Source: Streptomyces sp. Root1304 (GTDB lineage: Bacteria; Actinomycetota; Actinomycetes; Streptomycetales; Streptomycetaceae). Taken from it: a stretch of DNA of 64,000 nucleotides. A program made the position numbers and the translations under genes. Below the pieces are notes generated by a model. The model did no database searches, was not told the origin of the DNA, and was given only the letters and a program-made list of their open reading frames with translations. This document shows positions 55,207-64,000 of this stretch, one piece after another. How positions within the stretch are numbered: position 1 is the first letter of the stretch; the number at the start of each line of letters is the position of its first letter. The DNA is taken from positions 62,001-126,000 of the forward strand of contig NZ_LMEP01000004.1 of assembly GCF_001426405.1 (NCBI RefSeq), read 5' to 3'.

Positions 55207-56595
55207 ATGGCAGCACCTTCGGCAGCCCAGCGCATCGTCATCGAGAACGCGGCGATCGCGACCGTGGACGCGAACGACACCGAGTACGCCTCCGGGTACC
55301 TCGTCGTCGCGGACAACAGGATCGAGTCCATCGGCGCCGGCAAGGCTCCCGAGGGCCTGGAGAACGTGGTCCGGCGCATCGACGCCACCGGCCACCTCGT
55401 CACGCCCGGTCTCGTCAACACCCACCACCACTTCTACCAGTGGATCACCCGGGGCCTGGCGACCGACCACAACCTCTTCAACTGGCTCGTCGCCCTCTAC
55501 CCGACCTGGGCGCGGATCGACGAGCAGATGGTGCGCGCCGCAGCCCAGGGCTCCCTGGCGATGATGGCCCGCGGCGGTGTCACCACGGCCATGGACCACC
55601 ACTACGTCTACCCGCGGGGCTCCGGCGACCTCTCCGGCGCCATCATCGGCGCCGCCTCCGAGATGGGCGTCCGCTTCACCCTCGCCCGCGGTTCCATGGA
55701 CCGCAGCGAGAAGGACGGCGGCCTGCCGCCGGACTTCGCCGTCGAGACCACCGAGGGCGCGCTCGCCGCGACCGAGGAGACGGTGAAGAAGTTCCACGAC
55801 TCCTCCTTCGACGCGATGACCCAGGTCGCCGTCGCCCCCTGTTCTCCCTTCTCCATCTCCACCGAACTCCTCCGGGAGGGCGCCGCGCTCGGCCGCCGCC
55901 TCGGCGTGCGCATGCACACCCACGGCTCGGAGACCGTGGAGGAGGAGAAGTTCTGCCACGAGCTCTTCGGGATGGGCCCGACGGACTACTTCGAGTCCAC
56001 CGGCTTCCTCGGCGAGGACGTGTGGATGGCGCACTGCGTCCACATGAACGACTCCGACATCGCCGCGTTCGCCCGCACCAAGACCGGTGTGGCGCACTGC
56101 CCCTCCTCCAACGCGCGCCTCGCCGCCGGCATCGCCCGCGTCCCCGACATGCTGAAGGCGGGCGTACCCGTCGGCCTCGGCGTCGACGGCACCGCCTCCA
56201 ACGAGTCCGGCGAGCTCCACACCGAGCTGCGCAACGCGCTCCTGATCAACCGCCTCGGCGCCCACCGCGAGTCCGCGCTCAACGCCCGCCAGGCCCTGCG
56301 CCTCGGCACCTACGGCGGCGCCCAGGTCCTCGGCCGCGCCGACAACATCGGCTCGCTGGAGGCCGGCAAGCTCGCCGACTTCGTCCTCTGGAAGATCGAC
56401 GGCCTCGGCCACTCCACGATCGCCGACCCGGTCACCGCCATCGTCTTCGGCGCGGCGGCCCCGGTCACGGCCTCCTTCGTCAACGGCAAGCAGATCGTCG
56501 AGAACGACCGCCTGCTCACCGTCGACGAGGACACCATCGCGCGCGACGCACGCGCGGAGGCGCAGCGCCTGGCCCGCATCGCGGCCCAGGCCTGA
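55207..56595 (+). CDS. 8-Oxoguanine deaminase-type amidohydrolase
   Basis: This 462-aa zinc-type amidohydrolase belongs to the 8-oxoguanine deaminase/chlorohydrolase branch. Metal ligands appear in LVNTHHHFYQ (HxH), VRMHTHGSE, and GLGVDGTASNESGE (Asp). AHCVHMNDSDIAAFARTKTG is also characteristic. It would turn an aminopurine such as 8-oxoguanine to its oxo form, releasing ammonia and feeding urate formation. ATG at 55207 follows AAGGAAG; a GTG at 55168 is less likely. It lies between two purine permeases. Guanine deaminase is a possible alternative. Confidence 0.88.
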   Translation: MAAPSAAQRIVIENAAIATVDANDTEYASGYLVVADNRIESIGAGKAPEGLENVVRRIDATGHLVTPGLVNTHHHFYQWITRGLATDHNLFNWLVALYPTWARIDEQMVRAAAQGSLAMMARGGVTTAMDHHYVYPRGSGDLSGAIIGAASEMGVRFTLARGSMDRSEKDGGLPPDFAVETTEGALAATEETVKKFHDSSFDAMTQVAVAPCSPFSISTELLREGAALGRRLGVRMHTHGSETVEEEKFCHELFGMGPTDYFESTGFLGEDVWMAHCVHMNDSDIAAFARTKTGVAHCPSSNARLAAGIARVPDMLKAGVPVGLGVDGTASNESGELHTELRNALLINRLGAHRESALNARQALRLGTYGGAQVLGRADNIGSLEAGKLADFVLWKIDGLGHSTIADPVTAIVFGAAAPVTASFVNGKQIVENDRLLTVDEDTIARDARAEAQRLARIAAQA

Positions 56596-56610
56596 CCCTC
56601 CCCATGGAGT

Positions 56611-56715
56611 CCGACCGAGGGGGACGGCCCTCGGTCGGTCGCCGCGGACCCGAGCGGGGTCCGCGGCAGCCGGACCGGGAGGTGCCGTACGCAGAAGCCG
56701 TACGGCACCTCCCGG
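56611..56715 (+). terminator. Three consecutive perfect hairpins
   Basis: Three perfect stem-loops lie in 105 bp: an 11-bp stem (56611-56621 with 56628-56638), an 11-bp stem (56641-56651 with 56657-56667) and a 17-bp stem (56675-56691 with 56699-56715). Loops are 6, 5 and 7 bases. They occupy much of the 295-bp gap after the deaminase gene and would terminate or stabilise its mRNA before the second permease gene. Confidence 0.8.
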
Positions 56716-56890
56716 GAAGGTGAAACACGCCCGCACCCCCACCGGGCCGACCGTCCCCGCGCCGCAGCTCCTCCCCGCGCGCACCGCACCACCCCCGCAA
56801 CGAGCCGCACCTCCTGCACCTCGCACCGCATCGCACCACCTCCCTGACACCCGTGTCACCGCCGACGCGTACCCGACCGGAGGAACCGCC

Positions 56891-58339
56891 GTGGCCGCCA
56901 AGCCCCAGGTTCGCAATGCACAAGAAGCAGGCTCCGCCCCCGACGACCGTGAGACGCATCCGGTCGACGAGACGCTGCCCCCACTGAAGATGCTCACCAG
57001 CGGCCTCCAGCATGTGGCCGCCATGTACGCGGGCGTCGTCGCCCCGCCCCTGATCGTCGGAGCGGCCGTCGGCCTCTCCGGCACCGAACTCACCTTCCTG
57101 ACGGGCGCCAGCCTCTTCACGGCCGGCCTCGCGACCTTCCTCCAGACGCTCGGGGTCTGGAAGATCGGCGCCCGGCTGCCCTTCGTCAACGGCGTGACCT
57201 TCGCCGGTGTCGCGCCGATGCTCGCCATCGTCGACACCACCGAGAACAAGGCCGACGCGCTCCCCGTGATCTTCGGCGCGATCATCGTGGCCGGACTCCT
57301 CGGCTTCCTCGCCGCCCCCTGGTTCTCCCGGCTGGTGCGGTTCTTCCCGCCGGTCGTCACCGGCACCGTCATCACCCTCATAGGTGTCTCCCTCCTCCCG
57401 GTCGCGTTCGGCTGGGCCCAGGGCCCCAACCCCAAGGCGGCGGACTACGGTTCGACCACCTTCCTGTCGCTGGCCGGCATCACCCTGGTCGTCGTCCTGC
57501 TGCTGCGCCGCTTCACCCGCGGCTTCCTCAAGCAGATCGCCGTCCTCGTCGGCCTCGTCATCGGCACGGTCATCGCCATCCCCTTCGGCGTCACCGACTT
57601 CTCCCCGGTGACCGAGGCGGACATCGTCGGCTTCCCGTCGCCGTTCCACTTCGGTGCCCCGCAGTTCGCGCTCGCCGCGATCATCTCCATGTGCGTGGTC
57701 ATGCTGGTGTCGATGACCGAGTCGACCGCCGACATGCTGGCGCTCGGCGAGATCGTCGACCGGCCGGCCGACGAGAAGACCATCGCGGCCGGACTGCGCG
57801 CCGACACCCTCGGCTCCGCGATCAGCCCGCTCTTCAACGGCTTCATGTGCAGCGCCTTCGCGCAGAACATCGGCCTGGTCGCCATGACCCGGATCCGCAG
57901 CCGTTTCGTCGTCGCCTGCGGCGGCGGCTTCCTGGTCCTGATGGGCCTCTCGCCGGTCGCCGCCTCGCTCATCTCGGTCGTCCCCCGGCCGGTCCTCGGC
58001 GGCGCGGGCGTCGTCCTCTTCGGTTCGGTCGCCGCCAGCGGCATCCAGACCCTGGTCAAGGCCGGCCTGGAGAAGGACAACAACGTCCTCATCGTGGCCG
58101 TCTCCCTGGCCGTCGGCATCATCCCGATCACGAAGCCGGACTTCTACCACGCCTTCCCGGAGACCGCCCAGATCATCCTGGACTCCGGCATCTCGACCGG
58201 CTGCGTCGCCGCCGTCCTGCTCAACGTGGTCTTCAACCACCTGGGCCGGGGACGGGACGCCGACGAGGTCACCGCGCCGATGGAACCGGGCGAGGAGATC
58301 TCCGGCAGCCGTACGGCGAAGGCGGCGCACGCCCACTGA
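56891..58339 (+). CDS. NCS2-family purine permease, second copy
   Basis: This 482-aa NCS2 symporter is paralogous to 53740-55158. Shared blocks are HPVDETLPPLKMLTSGLQHV then AAMYAGVVAPPLI, FAGVAPMLAI, MTESTADMLALGEI and SAFAQNIGLVAMTRIRSRF. GTG at 56891 is preferred to the upstream in-frame ATG because GGAGG lies eight bases before it. The N-terminal tail and helix 10 differ from the first copy (SAFAQNIG against SAFAQNVG), and the C-terminal tail is longer. It may transport a different purine, such as hypoxanthine or xanthine. Confidence 0.92.
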   Translation: MAAKPQVRNAQEAGSAPDDRETHPVDETLPPLKMLTSGLQHVAAMYAGVVAPPLIVGAAVGLSGTELTFLTGASLFTAGLATFLQTLGVWKIGARLPFVNGVTFAGVAPMLAIVDTTENKADALPVIFGAIIVAGLLGFLAAPWFSRLVRFFPPVVTGTVITLIGVSLLPVAFGWAQGPNPKAADYGSTTFLSLAGITLVVVLLLRRFTRGFLKQIAVLVGLVIGTVIAIPFGVTDFSPVTEADIVGFPSPFHFGAPQFALAAIISMCVVMLVSMTESTADMLALGEIVDRPADEKTIAAGLRADTLGSAISPLFNGFMCSAFAQNIGLVAMTRIRSRFVVACGGGFLVLMGLSPVAASLISVVPRPVLGGAGVVLFGSVAASGIQTLVKAGLEKDNNVLIVAVSLAVGIIPITKPDFYHAFPETAQIILDSGISTGCVAAVLLNVVFNHLGRGRDADEVTAPMEPGEEISGSRTAKAAHAH

Positions 58340-58398
58340 ACCCGCCCGTCGCCCCACCCGACGCCCCGGTCCCCGCGCACGCCGCGGGGCCCGGGGCC

Positions 58399-59046
58399 GT
58401 GGTGCTGATCAACCCCAACACCTCCGCGGCCACGACCGCGATGATGACCGCCATCGCCCGGCGCAGCCTGCGTCCGGCCCTGCGCGTCCGGGGGGTGACC
58501 GTCGCGAGGGGCCCGCGGATGCTCACCGACCCCGCCGCCCTGCGCGCCGCCGCTCCCGAGGTCCTCGCCGCCGGCCTCCGCGCCCTCGCCGGCGGCGACT
58601 GCGCCGCGCTCCTCGTCGGCGCCTTCGGTGACCCCGGCCTCGCGGCGCTGCGCGCGGCCACCGGCATCCCCGTGGTGGGGCTCGGCGAGGCCGCCCTCAG
58701 GGAGGCCGCCGCCGACGGGACCCCCTTCGGGATCGCCACCACCACACCGCTCCTCGCCGACGCCATCGCGGCCCATGTGACGGCCCTCGGCCTCGCCGAG
58801 CGGTACACCGGTCTGCGGCTCACCACCGGCACCCCCGAACACCTCTCCGCCCACCCCGAGTTGCTCCTCGACCGGCTGGAAGGGGCGGTCCGCGCCTGCG
58901 TCGAACGGGACGGGGCGCGGGCGGTGGTCATCGGCGGCGGCCCGCTGGGCGAGGCCGCCGAGGAACTCCGCACCCGCTGCGCCACCAGGATCGTCGCCCC
59001 GATTCCGGCGGCCTGCCGCAGGGCCGAACGCCTCCTGGCCCGCTGA
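58399..59046 (+). CDS. Hydantoin/allantoin racemase-like Asp/Glu racemase superfamily protein
   Basis: This 215-aa protein of the Asp/Glu/hydantoin racemase superfamily opens VVLINPNTSAATTAMMTAIA, the signature of hydantoin racemases. A first catalytic-Cys-like position is in GDCAALLVGAFGDPGLAALR and a later one is expected near VIGGGPLGEAAEEL, where no Cys is visible; Cys residues occur at RTRCATRI and AACRRAE. The start is uncertain: GTG 58399 or 58402, with weak RBS. It follows the permease by 60 bp. The likely role is allantoin racemisation. The unusual Cys arrangement leaves this open. Confidence 0.7.
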   Translation: MVLINPNTSAATTAMMTAIARRSLRPALRVRGVTVARGPRMLTDPAALRAAAPEVLAAGLRALAGGDCAALLVGAFGDPGLAALRAATGIPVVGLGEAALREAAADGTPFGIATTTPLLADAIAAHVTALGLAERYTGLRLTTGTPEHLSAHPELLLDRLEGAVRACVERDGARAVVIGGGPLGEAAEELRTRCATRIVAPIPAACRRAERLLAR

Positions 59047-59065
59047 GGACGGAGGTGCCGGCGGT

Positions 59066-59758
59066 TCACCGCTCGACCGCGATCCGCCGTCGGCACTCGT
59101 CCGCCAGCGCGGGATAGGCGGCGGCGATGGCCTCGTACAGCCGCCGTCGCAGCAGCCGCTCGGCCTCGCCGCGCCCGCTCTCCCCGTACAGCCCGTCGAG
59201 CAGGGCCTCGTAGCGGGAGAGGGCCTGCCGCAGATAGCTCACCTGCCACCGCACCAGCGCCCCGGCGGGGAACCCGGGCGGTGCGGCGGCGGCGGAGGAG
59301 GAAGCGGGCGAGGAGACGGAGGAGGACGGGGTCGAAGCCGGGGCCTGCGGCGGGGCCGAGGCCCCGCGACGTGCCTCCGCCCGTGGGGCCCCCGGGCTCC
59401 GCGCCCCGAGCAGCTGCCGGTGGCGCACCGCCCGCCGCTCCAGTTCGGGGCCCGGCAGGCGCGGGACCTCGATCGGTTCCGCGCGGATCGCGGTCAGTAC
59501 GGCCGCCCGGCGCCGCTCGGCATGGGCCCCGGCGGCGGCGGAACGCCCGGGGGCCAGCGCCGAGGTCTCGGCGAACTCGGGCGTCCGCTCCACCGTCTGG
59601 ACCCGGGCGAGGAGGTAGAGCCGGACGGGCGCGAGGGACCAGCGGCGCGGGTCGCGGCCCTGGACGTCGGGCGTGCCGAGCAGGTCGCGCACCATCGTGT
59701 CGGTCCAGCCGCGCCCGCGCACCCCGGCGAAGGTCACATAGGTCGTACGGTCCGTCAT
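59066..59758 (-). CDS. Unrecognised protein
   Basis: This 230-aa protein belongs to no family I recognise. The N terminus (TYVTFAGVRGRGWTDTMVRD) is followed by a hydrophobic-looking part, WSLAPVRLYLLARVQTVERT. From about residue 120 there is a Pro/Ala/Ser-rich low-complexity stretch, and the last 70 residues are Arg/Glu/Leu-rich and probably helical (LRQALSRYEALLDGLYGESG, ERLLRRRLYEAIAAAYPALA). ATG at 59758 follows GGGGG. It ends 19 bp from the convergent racemase-like gene and has no evident partner. Confidence 0.6.
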   Translation of the reverse strand: MTDRTTYVTFAGVRGRGWTDTMVRDLLGTPDVQGRDPRRWSLAPVRLYLLARVQTVERTPEFAETSALAPGRSAAAGAHAERRRAAVLTAIRAEPIEVPRLPGPELERRAVRHRQLLGARSPGAPRAEARRGASAPPQAPASTPSSSVSSPASSSAAAAPPGFPAGALVRWQVSYLRQALSRYEALLDGLYGESGRGEAERLLRRRLYEAIAAAYPALADECRRRIAVER

Positions 59759-59925
59759 GATTCCCCCTGAATCGACTACGGAGAGTGATGTTCCCAGTGA
59801 AGCGCACGCCACTGACAACGCCCTCGGAGGCCGCCTCGGGGGCGCGCTCCACGACGTCCCCTTGCCGGGGTCGGCCCCCGTGTGCGATATAGGTCTGGAC
59901 CTTTCCGACGGACGGAGGCCGGCCC

Positions 59926-60897
59926 GTGCAACGCCCGCTCGCCGCAAGCCTGTTGACCACCCTCGCGCTCACCCTCGCGGTCGCCGCCACCGGCTGCTCC
60001 GGCGCCGCCGCGCCCGAGGCGAAGGACACCGCCGCCCCCACCGCCCCGACCGGCGTGACCGCCACGGCCGGCAGCGCCACCACCGTCCACGTCATGTGGA
60101 GCGCGGCCACCGACGACCGGGCCGTCACCGGATACGCGGTCTACAGCGAGGGCCGCAAGATCAAGGACCTCCCCGCCACCACCCTGATGACCGACGTGGT
60201 CGGACTCGCCCCCGCCACCCGCCACCGCTTCACGGTCCGCGCCCGCGACGCCGCCGGCAACACCTCGCCCCCGAGCGCCACCGTCGCCGCCACCACCCTC
60301 CGCGCCGTCGCGGAGGACCACAAGCCCCCCACCACCCCCTCGGCCCTCCGCGTCACCCCCGACGGCAGCAGCGCCGCGACCCTGCGCTGGAACCCCTCCC
60401 GGGACGACACCCGGGTCACCGCGTACGACGTCTACCAGGCCGACACCCGCATCCACACCGTGCCCGGCACCGCCACCACCGCCCGCCTCACCGGCCTGCG
60501 CCCCGGCACCGCCTACGCCTTCACCGTCCGCGCCCGCGACGCCGCCGAGAACTCCTCCCCGGACAGCGCCCCCGCCGACCTCACCACGGCCCCCTCGCCG
60601 GGCGCCCCCACGAACACCGCCCCCACCGACCTCGCCGTCACCGCGGCCGGCGGCGAGATCACGGTCACCTGGACCCCGCCCACCACCGGCGCCCCGGTCA
60701 CCCACCACGAACTCCACCTCAACGGCCGCTTCGCCACCACCATCGTCTGGGGCAACACCCCGCCCCCCGGCCGCGCCACCTACACCTTCCCGGTCCAGGA
60801 CCCCCCGGGCACCCGCTACACCGTCACCCTCCGCGCCCAACTCCCGGACGGCACCTGGGGCGACTTCGCGGCCCCGAGGACGGTGACGGTGCGCTGA
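59926..60897 (+). CDS. Secreted lipoprotein with fibronectin type III repeats
   Basis: This 323-aa exported protein has a lipoprotein signal (LTLAVAATGCSGAAA; Cys near residue 24) and three Fn3-like domains. Repeat starts are TAPTGVTATAGSATTVHVMW, TTPSALRVTPDGSSAATLRW and NTAPTDLAVTAAGGEITVTW; the first two share the end YAVYSEG/YDVYQAD and FTVRARDAAGNTSPPS/FTVRARDAAENSSPDS. The GTG at 59926 has GGAGG about nine bases upstream. Such domains space or attach a catalytic domain, but none is present. It may bind a surface glycan or protein. Confidence 0.85.
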   Translation: MQRPLAASLLTTLALTLAVAATGCSGAAAPEAKDTAAPTAPTGVTATAGSATTVHVMWSAATDDRAVTGYAVYSEGRKIKDLPATTLMTDVVGLAPATRHRFTVRARDAAGNTSPPSATVAATTLRAVAEDHKPPTTPSALRVTPDGSSAATLRWNPSRDDTRVTAYDVYQADTRIHTVPGTATTARLTGLRPGTAYAFTVRARDAAENSSPDSAPADLTTAPSPGAPTNTAPTDLAVTAAGGEITVTWTPPTTGAPVTHHELHLNGRFATTIVWGNTPPPGRATYTFPVQDPPGTRYTVTLRAQLPDGTWGDFAAPRTVTVR

Positions 60898-61025
60898 AAC
60901 CGGCGCCCACCGGCCGGCCGCCGCCTCGGCGGACCGGTGACCGGGTCCGCCGAATCCGACGATTCCCGGCCCCGCCCGCCTGCGTCGCCCGCCCGATTCG
61001 TCCCCTGCGAACTACCCTGGGAAGC

Positions 61026-62816
61026 GTGGCCGAGACCGTTCTCACCAACACCGGGCTCGACAGTTTCCTCGACGGAACCGCCGAGCGCCGAGATCCCGTC
61101 TTCGTGCGTGCCGCCGAGGCGGTCCTCGGGCTTCTGGCCCTGCGGGGGGCCGACCGGGGCAGTGGGGTGCCCGAGCCGACGCCGGGACTCGTGCGGCGGC
61201 TGCTCGTCGAGGACCTGCCGACCTTCGTCTACGCGCCCCCCGGGACGCTCGACGCCTACCCGGCCGTGCTCGCGCGGCTCGCCGCCCGGTTCGACGGGGG
61301 GCGGGGCGAGCGGATCGGCGCCGTGGTCCGGGAGGCCGCCGCCGACTTCGAGCGGGCCATGACCGACCCCGGGAACCTGACCTGGCACCGCTGGTACGCC
61401 TCGCTGCTGCGGACCTGCGGAGCCGATCTCGCCGATCCCGAGGACGTGCGCCGCCGGCTCGCCGCGCTCGACGGGGCGCCGCTGCCCGCCGGCGTGCACC
61501 GCGCCGACCTCATGGGGCGTACGGCCCTCGCGGACGTCCTCCTCGCCGAGGCCCTCACCCGCGCGTACGTACGGGACGCCGAGGAGCCGCCCGCCGTCGG
61601 ACCGCTGCTCACCGACCACGCCGTCGCGACCGGCATCGGACAGGTGGCGGCCGCGCTCCAGGACCGGTGGACCGCCGCCGGGCTCGCCGAACAGCTCTCC
61701 GGGCCGTACGCGCGCTTCGCGCCGGGACCCGAGGCCTTCCCGCACCTCGTCCTCGCCGACGCCCTCCTCGACGAGCACCTCGACCACTACGGGGACATCG
61801 CCGTCCCCGTCCCCCCGCCGCCCGCGACCGAGGCCGGGCCCGTGCCCGTCGAGGAGGACGCGGACACCCTCATCACCGCCGTGGAGGAACTCAGCGAGGA
61901 GGAGTTCGAGCCCTACGGCGGGGAGGCACCCCATCTGCTGTACGTGGTCTACCGGCGCGGCTGCTGCGCCGAGTCCGTCGTCCGCAAGGCCGCCGAGTTC
62001 GAGGACCTGGCCGTCGATCCGGCCCTGGAGGACCTGCCGGTACCGGTACCGGCCGAGGCGGCCGACCCGTACACCGTCCCGCCGCTCCCCGAACTCGTCC
62101 GCCTCCTCGGCACCGCCGGGCTGACCGAGGCCGACCGCGCCGGTCTCGAACGGCCCGCCCGCGAGCTGGCCGCCGTCCTCGACCGGCTCGCCGCCACCGG
62201 CCTGGTCTTCCGCACCGGCGACGCCTTCGGGCTCACCCCGCGCGGCGCGGGCGTCGTGCGCTATCTGCTGGGAGTGCGCGGGATCGCCGCACCCGACGCC
62301 GACGAGGTCAGGTCGTGGCCCGCGACCGACGTGGTGGCCGCCGCCGTGGGCTGGCCCGACTGCGTCGCCGCGCGCGTGCTCGCCGACCGGCTCCACGCGC
62401 GCGGAGACACCGTCGAAGCCTGGGCCGAACTGCTCGCGGCCCTCGGCACCGTCCACGCCGGCACGTCCGACGCGGCCGCCACCCGGGGCCTCCTCGCCGT
62501 CCTGGACACCGGATCCGCGCCGCCCGAGGCCCTGCGCGGCGCCCTGCGGGACCCGGTGATCGGCGCGTACGCCCACCAGGCCCTGCGGGCACGGGGCGAG
62601 CCCTCCGACCTGATCCAGGTACGCACCTCGGCGCGGGCGCTGTTCGTGCTCGACGCGCTGCCCGCCAAGAAGGGGCCGCTGGAGTCCCGCCGTACCGCCT
62701 TCGACACGGCGGCCGCCGCCTGGCCGGGCGGTTCCGCCGCCCTGCTCCGGGCGATGGCCGCGGCGGACCGCCACGAGACGGAGCGGGTCCTCGGCCCGCT
62801 CGGTCTCATGCTGTAG
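61026..62816 (+). CDS. Unrecognised acidic protein, about 596 aa
   Basis: This protein begins at GTG 61026 (VAETVLTNTGLDSFLDGTAE). No signal peptide or membrane segment is visible. Sequence is mostly helical-looking with an acidic insertion of Pro/Glu-rich text near residue 265 (VPVPPPPATEAGPVPVEEDA). A possible small winged-helix-like stretch occurs later (LDRLAATGLVFRTGDAFGLT, PRGAGVVRYLL). The C terminus has PLESRRTAFDTAAAAWPGGS. The function is unknown; it has no close gene partner. The start codon lacks a strong RBS. Confidence 0.7.
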   Translation: MAETVLTNTGLDSFLDGTAERRDPVFVRAAEAVLGLLALRGADRGSGVPEPTPGLVRRLLVEDLPTFVYAPPGTLDAYPAVLARLAARFDGGRGERIGAVVREAAADFERAMTDPGNLTWHRWYASLLRTCGADLADPEDVRRRLAALDGAPLPAGVHRADLMGRTALADVLLAEALTRAYVRDAEEPPAVGPLLTDHAVATGIGQVAAALQDRWTAAGLAEQLSGPYARFAPGPEAFPHLVLADALLDEHLDHYGDIAVPVPPPPATEAGPVPVEEDADTLITAVEELSEEEFEPYGGEAPHLLYVVYRRGCCAESVVRKAAEFEDLAVDPALEDLPVPVPAEAADPYTVPPLPELVRLLGTAGLTEADRAGLERPARELAAVLDRLAATGLVFRTGDAFGLTPRGAGVVRYLLGVRGIAAPDADEVRSWPATDVVAAAVGWPDCVAARVLADRLHARGDTVEAWAELLAALGTVHAGTSDAAATRGLLAVLDTGSAPPEALRGALRDPVIGAYAHQALRARGEPSDLIQVRTSARALFVLDALPAKKGPLESRRTAFDTAAAAWPGGSAALLRAMAAADRHETERVLGPLGLML

Positions 62817-62856
62817 CGAGCCCCGGCCCGTTCCGTCCCGTGGCGAGCGAGGTCCG

Positions 62857-64000
62857 TCAGCCCGCCGTCAGATACATCCCCGACGGGCCCGCCCCCGCCG
62901 TGTTCCGGCAGCTCTGGTTGCCCGTCGGGCGGGCGTTGACCAGGGCCAGGCAGCGGCCCAGGGCCTGCTGGCCATAGGCGTTGGGGTGCATGGACTCCTG
63001 GACGAGGCCCTGGGTGCTCTGGCTGTCGATCCAGCGCGCCCACTCGCTCGTCGTGCCCGAGGCGGGCGCCGTCGACGTCACCTGGCGGCTCGCCTTCGCG
63101 CAGACCTCACGGCCCTGGAGCGCGTCCCGCAGGTCCAGGAACTGCACGCCCTTGGCCGTGGCGACGCCCTTCAGGCGGTTGGCGAGCTGGGGGACGAGGG
63201 AGTCGCGGGCCCAGTCGGAGTCGGCGTTCCAGAACGGGCAGCCGCCGGTGTTCGTACGGGACCAGCCGCTCTCCCCGTAGCGGTTGTCGGCGGCGCGGGG
63301 GATGGGAGAGGGGTACGACTGGAGGACGATCCGGTAGTCGGACGAGCCGTATCCGGCGCTCGCCATGACGGCCCTGATCTCGTCGACCGAGCGGCCGACG
63401 TCCGCCATCACGCCGTCGATCCTCGCGTCCACCGCGGCCTGCTGGTCGTCGTGGCAGTACGAGTACCAGACGATGTAGTCGGTCGCGCAGGTGGAGATGA
63501 CGTCCGCGAACCCGAGGTCGTTGCCGCCGATCGACAGCGCGATCAGCTTCACGTCGTTCGCCGCGGCGACCGCCGCCAGCTGGTCGGCCTGGGGGGCCTC
63601 GCCCTTGTAGGACTGGCCGCCCTGCGAGGCCCGGAAGACGTTCCGCGTGGTCGCGCCGGAACAGGCCAGGTTGACCAGCGAACCCGCGATCGGGCCGGCG
63701 CTCCTGACCTCGGCGGTGTCCGAGCGGTCGCAGCCGCCCGCGGTGGAGCCGTACACCCGGGACGGGTCGTATCCGCTGCCCGTCCAGGCGCGGTCGGTGC
63801 CGTTGCGGCTCCCGGAGTCGGTGAGGCTGTTGCCCAGCCAGCGGCCGGCCTCGCCGGAGATGTAGCTGTCGCCCATGGTGACGACGGCGGTGGGCCCGGT
63901 GCCGGGGGAGGCATGGGCGGCCGGGGCGGCGAGGGAGGCCAGCCCGGCGGCGGTACACAGTGCCAGGAGTGCGCGCAGCGCACGGTGGGGGGTCGAAGGC
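62857..64000 (-). CDS. Secreted SGNH/GDSL-family hydrolase (5' end beyond the window)
   Basis: The frame runs to the right edge with no start codon of its own. Text upstream of MGDSYISG reads as a signal peptide (RALRALLALCTAAGLASLAA then PAAHASPGTGPTAVVTM). The four SGNH blocks appear as GDSYISGEA (nucleophile Ser), SGATTRN region, SIGGNDLGF and HPNAYGQQ (catalytic His). The mature enzyme, about 345 aa, resembles actinomycete secreted esterases/lipases. Truncated only by the window; it is probably complete on the chromosome. Confidence 0.88.
   Translation of the reverse strand, partial: PSTPHRALRALLALCTAAGLASLAAPAAHASPGTGPTAVVTMGDSYISGEAGRWLGNSLTDSGSRNGTDRAWTGSGYDPSRVYGSTAGGCDRSDTAEVRSAGPIAGSLVNLACSGATTRNVFRASQGGQSYKGEAPQADQLAAVAAANDVKLIALSIGGNDLGFADVISTCATDYIVWYSYCHDDQQAAVDARIDGVMADVGRSVDEIRAVMASAGYGSSDYRIVLQSYPSPIPRAADNRYGESGWSRTNTGGCPFWNADSDWARDSLVPQLANRLKGVATAKGVQFLDLRDALQGREVCAKASRQVTSTAPASGTTSEWARWIDSQSTQGLVQESMHPNAYGQQALGRCLALVNARPTGNQSCRNTAGAGPSGMYLTAG

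Noticed and set aside
53665..57435. Very long leftward open frame of more than 1200 codons
   Set aside because: It is a shadow of the two permease genes and the deaminase gene, caused by high GC at third positions; it has no protein-like motif.

Overview
The window is about 64 kb of very GC-rich DNA with dense genes, frequent GTG/TTG starts, overlapping stop/start codons and Streptomyces-type families (CBM-bearing secreted glycanases, TIGR04222 membrane protein, many one-gene regulators, duplicated permeases). It looks like a Streptomyces or closely related actinomycete chromosome. No RNA gene or CRISPR array was seen.

Positions 1-31 kb are accessory in character. A decayed CBM3-GH16 glycanase gene (1-713) is followed by a leftward block of acyl-CoA synthetase, esterase, amidase and a tandem-HTH Lrp regulator. 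A divergent, tightly overlapped rightward operon encodes a peptide-type ABC importer (binding lipoprotein, permease, fused permease-ATPase, ATPase), an M20 amidohydrolase and a membrane-anchored hydrolase (6585-14244). Next comes a graveyard of a GDSL-lipase tail, ISL3 and IS5 transposase remnants and a corA tail (14216-16716). After this lie an intact CBM3-GH16 gene and a second module of related design: esterase, MFS transporter, M20 amidohydrolase and a paralogous tandem Lrp regulator (16803-23139). A broken hydrolase, an MFS transporter and two overlapping sulfatases read left; the formylglycine-generating enzyme that would activate them reads right, with a PadR regulator behind it (23149-30704).

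Positions 31-42.6 kb hold corA, an AlkZ-like winged-helix protein, a GAF-LuxR regulator divergent from two overlapping acyl-CoA synthetases, a LysR regulator divergent from a serine hydrolase with a missing N terminus, a GNAT acetyltransferase, a TIGR04222 membrane protein and a zinc-ribbon/endonuclease-like protein.

Positions 42.7-59 kb form a coherent purine/ureide catabolism region. Glyoxylate carboligase (gcl), hydroxypyruvate isomerase (hyi) and tartronate semialdehyde reductase (glxR) turn glyoxylate into glycerate. OHCU decarboxylase, 5-hydroxyisourate hydrolase and uricase turn urate into allantoin. Two NCS2 purine permeases, an 8-oxoguanine-deaminase-type amidohydrolase and a hydantoin/allantoin-racemase-like protein complete the set, and a catalase lies among them. 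Two regulatory signatures were read directly from the sequence. The gcl and hyi promoters each carry a pair of TTCCG-N5-CGGAA-type sites exactly 21 bp apart. The catalase and urate-operon promoters share a 20-bp palindromic element (19/20 identical) overlapping a TTGACG hexamer, suggesting that urate oxidation and removal of its H2O2 are co-regulated.

Positions 59-64 kb contain two unrecognised proteins, a fibronectin-III lipoprotein and a secreted SGNH hydrolase cut by the right edge.
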